Assembly: GCA_019510125.1 (NCBI GenBank)
Contig: JAEKKX010000012.1
Span: 124,001-188,000, forward strand
Direction of reading: 5' to 3'
DNA length: 64,000 nt
DNA from: Lysobacterales bacterium
GTDB lineage: Bacteria > Pseudomonadota > Gammaproteobacteria > Xanthomonadales > Xanthomonadaceae
The notes under the pieces were generated by a model that was not told where the DNA came from, did not search any database, and saw nothing but the letters and a program-made list of their open reading frames with translations. Positions 56,885-64,000 of the stretch are shown piece by piece (the stretch's first letter is position 1; every line of letters starts with the position of its first letter). The position numbers were made by a program, and so were the translations under genes.

Positions 56885-57601
56885 TTATGGCGTCCCGAAC
56901 AACCGCTCCGCCCGCTGGAACAGGATCCAACTGGTCGCGATGAACTTGTCGCCGCCCTGCGGCCGGTTGCCGCGGTGGGTGTGGGTGAAGCCGGCCGGCG
57001 CGATCAGCAGGGTGCCGGTGGCCGGGCGGATCCTGCGCCGCTGGAACAGGAACTCGGTCTCGCCCTCGTCGAAGTCGTCGTTGAGGTAGACCGTCCACAG
57101 CAGGTGCCGGTGCAGGGTCTCGCAGCCCGGGTCGCGGGGGTACAGCTCGCAGTGCCAGTAGGGGTAGCCGCCCTCGCCGGCGCGGTACCACTGCAGGTTG
57201 ATGTTGCCGGGACGCAGGCAGTGGCGGGCCAGGCCGCCGAGCTGGCCGGCGTCCATGTCCGGGAAGTCCTCGGCCGTCAGCCGCCGCAGTTCGCCGCCGC
57301 CGGGCGGCTGGTGCTGCAGCATCAGCGGGGCGATCAGCGCCTGCGGCCAGCGCCGGAGGTAGCCCATCAGGCCATCGAGCATCGCGAGGTTGAGCGCCTG
57401 TTCGACGTCTTTCCACTCCGGTTGGCCGCTGATCGAGACATCCCGGCTCAGCTTGAGCTCCGGGAACACGCCGCCGCCGACCCGTCCCGGCTGCAGGGTG
57501 TCGCTGGCGCGGATGCGGGCCACGACGGCCTCGCAGACGTCCCGCGGCACGGCGTCGGGGACGGTCAGGATGAAGTCGTCGGCGTCGGGGGTCTGGGTCA
57601 T
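56885..57601 (-). CDS. 2OG-Fe(II) dioxygenase-like protein (prolyl 4-hydroxylase type)
   Basis: A 238-residue protein resembling prolyl 4-hydroxylase alpha-type 2-oxoglutarate/Fe(II) oxygenases. It begins [22 protein letters not shown], where the family starts. The metal site probably uses the His and acidic residue in [12 protein letters not shown], with the distal His in [17 protein letters not shown]; the last segment also holds the Arg/Lys that binds 2-oxoglutarate. Segments [19 protein letters not shown] and GTLLIAPAG are typical of the jelly-roll core. The HxE instead of HxD is notable but known in some groups. The substrate is unknown. Confidence 0.78.
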   Translation of the reverse strand: MTQTPDADDFILTVPDAVPRDVCEAVVARIRASDTLQPGRVGGGVFPELKLSRDVSISGQPEWKDVEQALNLAMLDGLMGYLRRWPQALIAPLMLQHQPPGGGELRRLTAEDFPDMDAGQLGGLARHCLRPGNINLQWYRAGEGGYPYWHCELYPRDPGCETLHRHLLWTVYLNDDFDEGETEFLFQRRRIRPATGTLLIAPAGFTHTHRGNRPQGGDKFIATSWILFQRAERLFGTP

Positions 57602-58013
57602 GGTGGGCGTTTCCCTCCCGGAAGGCCCCATTCTGGCCCAGGATGCCGGGCGGGTCGTCTCCCCGGAGGCCGCAAACGCCTGCCCCCGGTCGCAGTTCGC
57701 GGATCGCCCGACCTTGCGCCGGCAAGTGTTTGCCGCGGCAGGGAATTCCCGGCATAATGCGCGGCTCGCTGCGGCCGGTGCGTCCCCTCGTGGAGGCCCG
57801 GGGACGGGGAACGCGATCCCCGTCGATTCGATGTCATCGGTTCGATCCGTCGACTCGATCCGTCGATTTCCGCAGCGACCCCGAGCCCGCATCGTGTGGC
57901 GAAGCGTCCCGGCCCAGGCTAGGACCGACGCCGGGGCCGCCGTCTCCCGGGCCACGGGAGGCATCCGCAGATCGCACGACCCGCGTCGCGCGTTCTTGAA
58001 TCGAGAGGTACGT
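57602..58013. other. Gap upstream of rpmB
   Basis: The 412-bp stretch has no gene. It holds the rpmB-rpmG promoter at 57730-57758 and a long leader of about 250 nt. A run of related TCGA/TCGAT motifs occurs at 57832-57866. No known leader element such as a ribosomal protein regulatory stem was recognised. Confidence 0.55.
57730..57758 (+). promoter_or_regulatory. Sigma-70-type promoter for rpmB-rpmG
   Basis: -35 TTGCCG (57730-57735), spacer of 17 bp, -10 CATAAT (57753-57758). The -10 context GGCATAATGCGCGG is similar to the rpmH promoter context (GGCATAATCGCCGG). Confidence 0.75.
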
Positions 58014-58250
58014 ATGTCCCGCGAATGTCAGGTGACTGGCAAGCGCGTCGCGACCGGCAACAACGTGTCGCACGCCAACAACAAGACCCGCCGCCGTTTC
58101 ATGCCCAATCTCCACGAGCGCCGTTTCTGGGTGGCTTCGGAGAACCGCTGGGTGAAGCTGCGCGTTTCCACCAAGGCCCTGCGCACCATCGACAAGAACG
58201 GCATCGACGCCGTGCTCGCCGAGCTCCGCGCCCGCGGCGAAAAGATCTGA
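58014..58250 (+). CDS. rpmB: 50S ribosomal protein L28
   Basis: A 78-residue basic protein of the large ribosomal subunit. It reads [40 protein letters not shown] and so on to LRARGEKI, the normal gammaproteobacterial L28 length. It lies 13 bp before rpmG, the standard rpmB-rpmG operon. GAGAGG precedes the ATG. Confidence 0.97.
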   Translation: MSRECQVTGKRVATGNNVSHANNKTRRRFMPNLHERRFWVASENRWVKLRVSTKALRTIDKNGIDAVLAELRARGEKI

Positions 58251-58263
58251 GGAGTAATCGACC

Positions 58264-58428
58264 ATGGCTTCCAAGCGCGACAAGATCCGCCTGATTTCCT
58301 CGGCCGGCACCGGTCATTTCTACACGACCGACAAGAACAAGAAGAACACCCCCGGCAAGATGGAGGTCAGCAAGTACGACCCCGTCGTCCGCAAGCACGT
58401 GATGTACAAGGAAGGCAAGATCAAGTGA
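58264..58428 (+). CDS. rpmG: 50S ribosomal protein L33
   Basis: A 54-residue protein, [20 protein letters not shown] then [20 protein letters not shown] to KEGKIK. It lacks the CxxC zinc-binding pairs, so it is the zinc-free form usual in Proteobacteria. GGAG lies before the ATG, and a terminator follows the stop. Confidence 0.97.
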   Translation: MASKRDKIRLISSAGTGHFYTTDKNKKNTPGKMEVSKYDPVVRKHVMYKEGKIK

Positions 58429-58779
58429 TCCGCGCGCGATGCGGCCGGTCCGCGTCGCAGCGCGCAGCGCACTGATCCCCCCGCGCCGCCGGCGCCGGGG
58501 ACGCTTCCGGAAAAACCCGCCTCACGGCGGGTTTTTTCTTGGCCGGAGCGAACTTCCCGCCGGCAGATCGATCTGCCAACATGCGCGCGGCAGTGGCCTT
58601 GCCCGGAGCGCGCCGCGTCGCCGCGGGACCGCGCAGGACGTCGCATGGGGATGCGATCGGCACGAGACGTTCCGATCGGAGGGGCGGCGCCCGGCCGGCA
58701 GGCCGTGCGCCCGGCCCCGCACGCCGCGAACGCGATCGGGACAGGCCGTCCAGGGAATCCACCACACATCGGAGTTCGC
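58429..58779. other. Gap between rpmG and SDR gene
   Basis: After the rpmG terminator there is no gene for about 240 bp. A ribosome site GGAG at 58771-58774 serves the SDR gene. Open frames here are GC-driven and without support. Confidence 0.5.
58512..58537 (+). terminator. Intrinsic terminator of the rpmB-rpmG operon
   Basis: AAAACCCGCC-TCAC-GGCGGGTTTTTT: a 6-bp GC stem extended by A-T pairs and followed by T residues, about 85 bp after the rpmG stop. Confidence 0.92.
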
Positions 58780-59553
58780 ATGTCCCGCACGCAAGACAAG
58801 GTCTGCATCGTCACCGGCGCCGCCTCCGGGATCGGCCGCGCCTGCGCCACCCGCCTCGGCGAACAGGGTGCGAAACTCGCGCTGTTCGACCGCCAGGACG
58901 CCGAGGGCGAGGCCCTCGCCGCCGAGTTGAACGACCGCGGCATCGCCGCCCGCTACTGGCATGCCGACGTGACGTCGGAAGCGAGCGTGAGCGCCGCGGT
59001 CGAGGCCGCCGTCGGCCACTACGGCGCGCTGCACGGGCTGGTCAACAACGCCGGCATCTCCGGTTCGCCCAAGCCCACCCACGAACTCACCGAAGCCGAG
59101 TGGGACCAGGTGCAGGCGGTGAACGTGAAGGGCGTGTTCTTCGGCACCAAGCACGCGATTCCGCACCTGAAGGCCGCGGGCGGCGGCAGCATCGTCAATC
59201 TCTCGTCGATGTACGGCATCGTCGGTTCGGCCGACATGCCCGCCTACCACGCGTCCAAGGGCGCGGTGCGGCTGATGACCAAGGCCGACGCGATGGTCTA
59301 TGCCGAGGACCGCATCCGCGTGAATTCGATCCACCCGGGCCTGATCTGGACCCCGATGATGGAGCAGCAGCTCCGCGACAAGGGCGCGGTCAACCTCAAC
59401 GCGGCCCGTGTCGGCGTCGGCAGGCTGCATCCGCTCGGCCACATGGGCGAACCCGACGACATCGCCTGGGGCGTGGTCTACCTGATCTCCGACGAGTCGA
59501 AGTTCATGACCGGCAGCGAGCTGGTGATCGACGGCGGATTCACCGCGCGCTGA
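58780..59553 (+). CDS. Short-chain dehydrogenase/reductase
   Basis: A 257-residue classical [11 protein letters not shown] is at 12-19, NNAGISG follows at about 88-94, the catalytic Ser is in VNLSSMYGIVG, and Tyr-x-x-x-Lys is YHASK. The C-terminus has the usual VIDGGFTAR. Its specificity is not clear: the sequence resembles cyclopentanol, 3-alpha-hydroxysteroid or glucose dehydrogenase-like NAD(H)-dependent oxidoreductases. The Asp after the beta2 strand (LFDRQ) suggests NAD rather than NADP. GGAG precedes the ATG. It has no evident operon partner. Confidence 0.82.
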   Translation: MSRTQDKVCIVTGAASGIGRACATRLGEQGAKLALFDRQDAEGEALAAELNDRGIAARYWHADVTSEASVSAAVEAAVGHYGALHGLVNNAGISGSPKPTHELTEAEWDQVQAVNVKGVFFGTKHAIPHLKAAGGGSIVNLSSMYGIVGSADMPAYHASKGAVRLMTKADAMVYAEDRIRVNSIHPGLIWTPMMEQQLRDKGAVNLNAARVGVGRLHPLGHMGEPDDIAWGVVYLISDESKFMTGSELVIDGGFTAR

Positions 59554-59660
59554 CCCCGTCGCGGCCCGGGCGGGCCGGGCGGCGGACGCCCGCGCCGGTC
59601 GCGCGCGCCCGAGCCGGGCGGGCGCTTGGTTCCGACCGCGGCGCGTGCTCCAATCGCGGC

Positions 59661-61070
59661 ATGTTCCTGGGCCTGCATCCCGGCTGGTGGCTGCTGATCG
59701 TCGACTGGACGATCCGGCTCGCCGCGCTGTGGTGGATCCCCACGCGCAGCCGCCCGGCCGCGTCGCGCAGTTGGCTGCTGCTGGTCGGCTTCGTGCCGCT
59801 GCTCGGATTGCCGCTGTACCTGCTGCTGGGCCAGCCGTGGATCTCGCGCGAGCGGCGCGCACGGCAGGCCCGCGCCTCCGAACGCATCCGCGAGGCGCAG
59901 GCGCGGCTCGCCGCGCAGCGCGCGACGCCCGACGGCGCCGGGATGGAGATCGCCGCGCTGGTCGAACGCCTCGGCGACTTCCAGCCGATGCCCGGCAACG
60001 CGGTCGAGCTGCTCGACGACTACGACGACAGCCTGCGCCGGCTGGTCGCCGACATCGATGCGGCTACCCACGAAGTCCATCTGCTGTACTACCTGATGTT
60101 CGACGATGCGGTCGGCGCCGCGGTGGCCGAGGCCCTGCTGCGCGCCAGCGCGCGCGGCGTGCGCTGTCGCCTGCTGCTGGACGCGGTCGGCGCGAAGCCC
60201 GGCCTGCGCGCGTGGCGAAAGCGCCTGCAGGCGGGCGGCGTCGGCGTCCACGCGATGCTGCCCGGCGGCCTGCGCTGGCGGCGCAGCGGGCGCATGGACC
60301 TGCGCAACCACCGCAAGCTGGCGGTGATCGATCGCGCGACCGGCTACACCGGGTCGCAGAACCTCGCCGCGCCGGGGTTCGTGCCCGGATTCCCGAACCG
60401 CGAACTGGTCGTGCGCGTCCACGGACCCGCGGTCGCCCAGCTCGCCGCGCTGTTCGCCAGCGACTGGTATCTGGAAACCGGCGAGGCGCTGGCGGTCGAG
60501 ACCTGCGCGGCGATGCCCGGCGGCGGCATCGCCCAGGTGCTGCCGTCCGGGCCCGCGTATCCGTTCGAGAACGCGCGCGATGCGGTGGTCGCGCTGCTCC
60601 AGCGCGCGCGCCGCCGGGTGGTGCTGGCGACGCCCTATTTCGTGCCCGACGACGCGGTGCTCGCCGCGCTGCGCATCGCCGCGCTGACCGGGGTGGAGGT
60701 CGTCCTCGTCCTGTCGCGCAGCAACAACCAGACGCTCACCGCCTGGGCCCAGGCCTCGTACTTCGACGACCTGCTCGCCGCCGGCGTGCGCATCGTGCTG
60801 TATCGCAGCCATTTCCTCCACGCCAAGCACCTCAGCGTGGACGACGACATCGCGCTGATCGGTTCGATCAACCTGGACATCCGTTCGTTCGCGCTCAATG
60901 CCGAGGTCGGGCTGTTGAGCTACGACCGGCACGTGGTGGCGCGCCTGCACGCGATCGAGGACGCCTGCCTGGCGGACAGCGAGCGCGTCGATCCGGCGGC
61001 GTGGGCGCGACGCCCCGCGTGGCGGCGCACCCGCGACGGCATCGCCCGGCTCGCCGATTCGCTGCTGTGA
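59661..61070 (+). CDS. Cardiolipin synthase-type phospholipase D, copy 2
   Basis: A 469-residue membrane enzyme, distinct from copy 1. Two N-terminal helices (PGWWLLIVDWTIRLAALWWI and SWLLLVGFVPLLGLPLYLLLG) precede the PLD domains. HKD motifs are NHRKLAVIDRATGYTGSQN and LHAKHLSVDDDIALIGSINLD. HLLYYLMFDDAVG and VVLATPYFVPDDAVL match the family. Like copy 1 it is predicted to make cardiolipin or a related phospholipid. The paralogues differ in length and detail, so they may have different lipid substrates. Confidence 0.9.
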   Translation: MFLGLHPGWWLLIVDWTIRLAALWWIPTRSRPAASRSWLLLVGFVPLLGLPLYLLLGQPWISRERRARQARASERIREAQARLAAQRATPDGAGMEIAALVERLGDFQPMPGNAVELLDDYDDSLRRLVADIDAATHEVHLLYYLMFDDAVGAAVAEALLRASARGVRCRLLLDAVGAKPGLRAWRKRLQAGGVGVHAMLPGGLRWRRSGRMDLRNHRKLAVIDRATGYTGSQNLAAPGFVPGFPNRELVVRVHGPAVAQLAALFASDWYLETGEALAVETCAAMPGGGIAQVLPSGPAYPFENARDAVVALLQRARRRVVLATPYFVPDDAVLAALRIAALTGVEVVLVLSRSNNQTLTAWAQASYFDDLLAAGVRIVLYRSHFLHAKHLSVDDDIALIGSINLDIRSFALNAEVGLLSYDRHVVARLHAIEDACLADSERVDPAAWARRPAWRRTRDGIARLADSLL

Positions 61071-61167
61071 TTCGCTGTCGCGGAGCCGGTTTCCGCGAAG
61101 GCGAGGCCGTTGCGGCGGCTCCGCCGCAATGCGGCGGCGCGCAGGCTTTCCGCAGGCGCTCCGCCCG

Positions 61168-61237
61168 GTAGAGCGGCCTTCAGGCCGCTGCGCTTGGCAT
61201 TGCCGCGAGCAGAACAGCGGCCTGAAGGCCGCTCTAC
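61168..61237. repeat. GTAG-type REP pair (REPIN), copy 3
   Basis: GTAGAGCGGCCTTCAGGCCG at the left and CGGCCTGAAGGCCGCTCTAC at the right, both identical to the arms of copy 2, with a spacer of about 30 bases. It lies between the convergent cardiolipin synthase and GNAT genes. Confidence 0.92.
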
Positions 61238-61251
61238 CGCAAGCAGGCGCG

Positions 61252-61764
61252 TCACGCGTCCAGCCGCTTCGCCATCACGTAGTCGTCCATCACGTAGCCG
61301 TGGCCGATGTCGAACACCGCTTCGCGGCGCACCGTGAAACCGGCCTTGCGATATACCGCGATCGAGCCGGCGTTGCCCTTGTTCACCGTCAGCCACAGCA
61401 CGTCGCGCCCCTGCGCGCGGCACTGCGCCTCGACGTGGCGCAGCATCCGGCCGCCCAGGCCGCGGCCATGCAGCGACGGCAGCAGGTAGAGCTGTTCGAG
61501 CTTCATCTCGTCCTCGCCCTCGCCCAGCGAACAACTGCAGTAGCCGACCGCCTCGCCGTCGACGCGCAGCAGCCACAGCCAGCGATCGTCCGCGCCCACG
61601 TAGCGGCGCAGGTTCGCGGCGGTATAGCGGCCGTCGAGCATGTAGTCGATCTGCGCCATCGAGATCATCGCGCCGTAGTGGCTGCGCCAGATCGTGTCGG
61701 CGAGCGCGGCGACGACGCCGAAATCGGCTTCGGTCAGCGGATCGAGGCGGACGGCTTCGTGCAT
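61252..61764 (-). CDS. GNAT-family N-acetyltransferase
   Basis: A 170-residue GNAT fold: VRLDPLTEADFGVVAALADTIWRSHYG at the start, GEAVGYCSCSLG, then the acetyl-CoA motif LEQLYLLPSLHGRGLGGRMLRHVE with the Q/RxxGxG/A-like loop, VNKGNAGSIAVYRKAGFTV and the C-terminal VMDDYVMAKRL. This resembles protein or small-molecule acetyltransferases of the PaiA type. ATG 61764 starts the conserved part. It is divergent from the RiPP-like precursor gene; cotranscription with it is not possible, but a shared upstream region exists. Confidence 0.88.
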   Translation of the reverse strand: MHEAVRLDPLTEADFGVVAALADTIWRSHYGAMISMAQIDYMLDGRYTAANLRRYVGADDRWLWLLRVDGEAVGYCSCSLGEGEDEMKLEQLYLLPSLHGRGLGGRMLRHVEAQCRAQGRDVLWLTVNKGNAGSIAVYRKAGFTVRREAVFDIGHGYVMDDYVMAKRLDA

Positions 61765-62076
61765 GGACGGGCTCGGCGATGGACGGCGGCACAGTATCCG
61801 CGAAGCGCGGTCATGGCGGCGACGACGTGCCGCAAAAGCGAGAGCGTCCGGCGTGCCGCCGTGGCGTGAACGCTGAACGCTTCCGCGCACGGGATCCTCG
61901 CGCGGCCACTTTTCCGATGAATGGGACCGCCGTCGCTTCCGCCGGGCGGGCGAGCGTGTTATCACCGCATCGATGCCCGGTTCCGGGCATCGCGCCGCCG
62001 CAAGGGCGACGCCCCGTGTGCAGTCGAACGCCGCCATCGCGCGTGCGTTCCCCACGACCACAAGGAGAAACATGCC
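61765..62076. other. Gap upstream of the precursor-like gene
   Basis: About 310 bp without a gene, between the divergent GNAT gene and the 47-residue peptide gene. It should carry both promoters. A weak TGTTAT at 61957-61962 is the only AT-rich hexamer; no -35 was recognised. AAGGAG at 62062-62067 is the ribosome site of the peptide gene. Confidence 0.5.
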
Positions 62077-62220
62077 ATGAAGAGCCGCGACACGAAGTCC
62101 AAGACCTCGCAGACCAAGACCGCCAACCGCCTCGACGCCGTCCTCGGCGCGCTCGACAAGAAGGCGCCCGGCAGCACCGCCGCCCGCGGAAGCTGCACCC
62201 GCTTCATCTACTGCATCTGA
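62077..62220 (+). CDS. Lanthipeptide-like precursor peptide (putative)
   Basis: A 47-residue peptide with a strong ribosome site (AAGGAG, 9 nt before ATG 62077). The N-terminal leader is hydrophilic and Lys/Thr/Ser-rich (MKSRDTKSKTSQTKTANR), then an amphipathic helix-like segment (LDAVLGALDKKAPG) as found in leader peptides recognised by modification enzymes. The C-terminal core has Ser33, Thr34, Ser39, Thr41 with Cys40 and Cys46, ending SCTRFIYCI. This is the set needed for one or two (methyl)lanthionine rings. The LanM-like gene begins 108 bp downstream in the same direction and frame. The classical GG leader end is absent. The assignment rests mainly on the neighbour. Confidence 0.72.
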   Translation: MKSRDTKSKTSQTKTANRLDAVLGALDKKAPGSTAARGSCTRFIYCI

Positions 62221-62222
62221 TT

Positions 62223-62263
62223 CGCCACCGGCGAGGCCCTGCGGCCCCCCCGTCGCGGTGGCG
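62223..62263 (+). other. Hairpin between precursor and LanM-like gene
   Basis: CGCCACCG (62223-62230) and CGGTGGCG (62256-62263) are perfectly complementary, with a 25-base loop. Such hairpins often limit read-through from precursor to enzyme genes; there is no T tract. It may act as a partial attenuator or 3' stabiliser. Confidence 0.45.
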
Positions 62264-62328
62264 GCGGGCGGGCCGTCGAGCCGGCGCGCGGTCACGCCGC
62301 CGCGCGGGAGACGCCAGGACGCGGAGGC

Positions 62329-64000
62329 ATGCACGGACGCCGGAAATCCCGTAGGCCGCGGCCCCCCGCAGGCCATCCGCCACCGCTGTGCACGCTCGCG
62401 CCGGGCCCGGTGTCGCCCCGGTTGCCGGCGGCGGTGCGACGCATCGCGCGTGCGATCGCGCGCGGCGGCGCGACCGGCCTGCTGCCGCCGCTGGTCGCGC
62501 TGCAGCCGGGTCCCGATGGCGGCACGTTCGCGGCGCCCCGCGGCGACCTGTGCGGCGCGGACGACGCCCGTGCGCTGCTCGCGCGCTGTTCGACGCCGGC
62601 GTTCGCGCCGTTCTGCGCGCTGCTCGCCGATCTCGATGCCTGGCGAACGGCGCAGGCGTCGCGTTTCGCCGGGGCGCTCGCGCCGCGGCTGCTCACGCTC
62701 GACCGCGGCGGCGTCTACGGCGACCTGGTGCGCGAGGCGTTCGTGCGCTGCGCCGGCGCGCATGCGGTCCACGACAACGCCGCGTATCTCGCCCGGCGTC
62801 GGCGCGCCTTCTGTGCGGCGATGGAGCGCTTCCTGCTGCGATTGCAGCGCGACCTGCAAGCCGGTCGCCTGCGCGCACTCGGCGCCCGCGGTCGCGCGAT
62901 CGCGCTGGACGCGCACGGCGACGAGACCCACAACGGCTTCGAGCGGGTGCTGCGCGTCAGCTTCCGCGGCGGCGTGGCGCTGGCGTACAAGGCGCGACCG
63001 GCCGATGGCGAGCGCCTGCTGCTGCGCGCGGACGGGCTGTTCGATGCGCTGCAGCGGCTGCCGCCCGCGGCCGGACCTTTCCGCCTGCCGTCGCTGCCGT
63101 CGGTCGATGGCGCCGACGGCGATTGCCTGTGGTGCGAATGGATCGCCGCGGCGCCGACCGTGGCCACCCTGCGGCGCATCGACGGCTGGCGCCTGCGCGG
63201 CCCGCGTTTCCCGCTGCGCGAGGCGCGGCGCTTCTGGCACGACGCCGGCGCGCTGGCGGCGACCTGTTTCGGCTTCGGCATCGCCGATCTGTACGCCGGC
63301 AACCTGCGCGTCGGCGTGCGCCGCGGCGACGATGCGCCGATGCCGTACCCGGTCGATCCGGAAGTATGCTTCGCGCCGTCGCCGGGCCTGCGCCACACCG
63401 GCCTGGTCGGCGATGCCGCCGACAGCGGCAACCATCATGTCGGCTTCGAGCGGCTGCCGCGTCTGTGCAGCGCCGACACGCCGCTGGCCGGGTTCGTGCG
63501 CGACGCCGCGGGTCGCGCGCAGTTGCGGCGCCTGACCGTGCCGCTGGCGCGCGCGGAGACCGCCAACGTCGTCGGCGACACGCGCGGCGGGATCGGCTAC
63601 GCGCCGCATCTCGCGCCGTTCCTGCGCGGGATGTTCGACGCCTGGGCGACGCTGTGCCTGCAACGGCCGGCGATCGACGCGTGGCTGCGCCGCCACGCGC
63701 GCCGCGCCCGTACCCGCGTGCTGCGCCGTTCGAGCGAGGTCTATGCCGCGGCGATGGATGCGGTCGCGCTCGGCGCCGATCCGGCGTTCCCCGCGTTCGA
63801 TGCCGCAGAACGCGCGCAGATGCGGCACGGCGACCTGCCTGCGTTCTATCGCCGATCGGGCGGCGGCCCGCTGCGCTGGATCGCGATCGACCGCCACGGC
63901 GCGCCGCACGGACGCGTCCTGCGCTGCGACGACCCGGCGCCGCTGTCGCGCTGCGGCCCGGCGACGCCGCCGGAATTCGTCGATCTCGCGATCGCCCTGC
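62329..64000 (+). CDS. Class II lanthipeptide synthetase (LanM-like), 3' end outside window
   Basis: The frame is open from 62221 to the window end; ATG 62329 with GGAGG just before is the best start, giving 557 visible residues. It matches the DUF4135 dehydratase domain of LanM, which phosphorylates and eliminates Ser/Thr. Conserved elements are HGDETHNGFERV (from His196), YKARP (Lys221), CLWCEWIA, GALAATCFGFGIADLYAGN (320-325), PVDPEVCF (Asp343, Glu345), and GDLPAFY (501-507, the GDIPxF motif). The usual DxHxxN is DLYAGN, with Tyr322 replacing His. The C-terminal LanC cyclase domain would lie beyond the window. The start is ambiguous; GTG 62410 is an alternative. Confidence 0.85.
   Translation, partial: MHGRRKSRRPRPPAGHPPPLCTLAPGPVSPRLPAAVRRIARAIARGGATGLLPPLVALQPGPDGGTFAAPRGDLCGADDARALLARCSTPAFAPFCALLADLDAWRTAQASRFAGALAPRLLTLDRGGVYGDLVREAFVRCAGAHAVHDNAAYLARRRRAFCAAMERFLLRLQRDLQAGRLRALGARGRAIALDAHGDETHNGFERVLRVSFRGGVALAYKARPADGERLLLRADGLFDALQRLPPAAGPFRLPSLPSVDGADGDCLWCEWIAAAPTVATLRRIDGWRLRGPRFPLREARRFWHDAGALAATCFGFGIADLYAGNLRVGVRRGDDAPMPYPVDPEVCFAPSPGLRHTGLVGDAADSGNHHVGFERLPRLCSADTPLAGFVRDAAGRAQLRRLTVPLARAETANVVGDTRGGIGYAPHLAPFLRGMFDAWATLCLQRPAIDAWLRRHARRARTRVLRRSSEVYAAAMDAVALGADPAFPAFDAAERAQMRHGDLPAFYRRSGGGPLRWIAIDRHGAPHGRVLRCDDPAPLSRCGPATPPEFVDLAIAL

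Noticed and set aside
61252-63909. An 885-codon minus-strand frame through the LanM-like gene into the GNAT gene
   Set aside because: Only its last 170 residues (the GNAT protein) are real. The upstream part is antisense to a gene with clear LanM motifs.

Overview
The window is about 64 kb of very GC-rich (roughly 70%) bacterial chromosome. It spans the replication origin of a gammaproteobacterium of the Xanthomonadaceae/Lysobacteraceae type (Lysobacter- or Luteimonas-like). The evidence is the rpmH-rnpA-yidC-mnmE | dnaA-dnaN-recF-gyrB arrangement, a tonB-exbB-exbD-exbD locus followed by pdxJ as in Xanthomonas, dispersed GTAG-type REP palindromes like those of Stenotrophomonas, and the closest remembered protein relatives. 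The genus is an inference. No rRNA, tRNA, insertion sequence or CRISPR array was seen.

Left part (1-29 kb): mostly single genes and short operons. These include an ankyrin-type protein cut by the window edge, a SEC-C protein, a lipoprotein, a LysM protein and QueF. Next come a patatin-like hydrolase with 3-hydroxybutyrate dehydrogenase, a secreted M20 hydrolase and an APC permease, then a large secreted protein of unknown function. An RND efflux pump with its adaptor follows, then a glutaredoxin-like protein beside a secreted peptide built on four CX3C pairs. After these are TatD, two tandem serine hydrolases, an amidase, an orphan Imm70-type immunity protein, a secreted endonuclease I, HrpB, RluE, a DUF1003 protein and an exported methyltransferase.

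Centre (29-46 kb): aceK is flanked by two small unrecognised genes, each with its own terminator, and by a degenerate 14-bp tandem repeat. Then come a TonB-like lipoprotein and the origin region. On the minus strand rpmH, rnpA and yidC run away from the origin, followed by mnmE. On the plus strand dnaA, dnaN, recF and gyrB are followed by a CPBP protease. The dnaA-dnaN gap carries two consensus DnaA boxes. Three parS-like sites lie in and just before recF, so replication and ParB-based segregation signals are packed within 3 kb.

Right part (46-64 kb): an M48 protease lipoprotein, a TPR protein, then tonB, exbB and four consecutive exbD genes for energising outer-membrane transport. These are followed by pdxJ, two cardiolipin-synthase-like phospholipases D, a PA0069-type radical SAM protein, a 2OG-Fe(II) oxygenase, rpmB-rpmG, an SDR and a GNAT acetyltransferase. 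The window ends in what looks like a ribosomally synthesised peptide locus: a 47-residue precursor-like peptide ending in SCTRFIYCI, directly followed by a class II lanthipeptide synthetase (LanM-like) gene that runs off the end. This is the most interesting system in the window.
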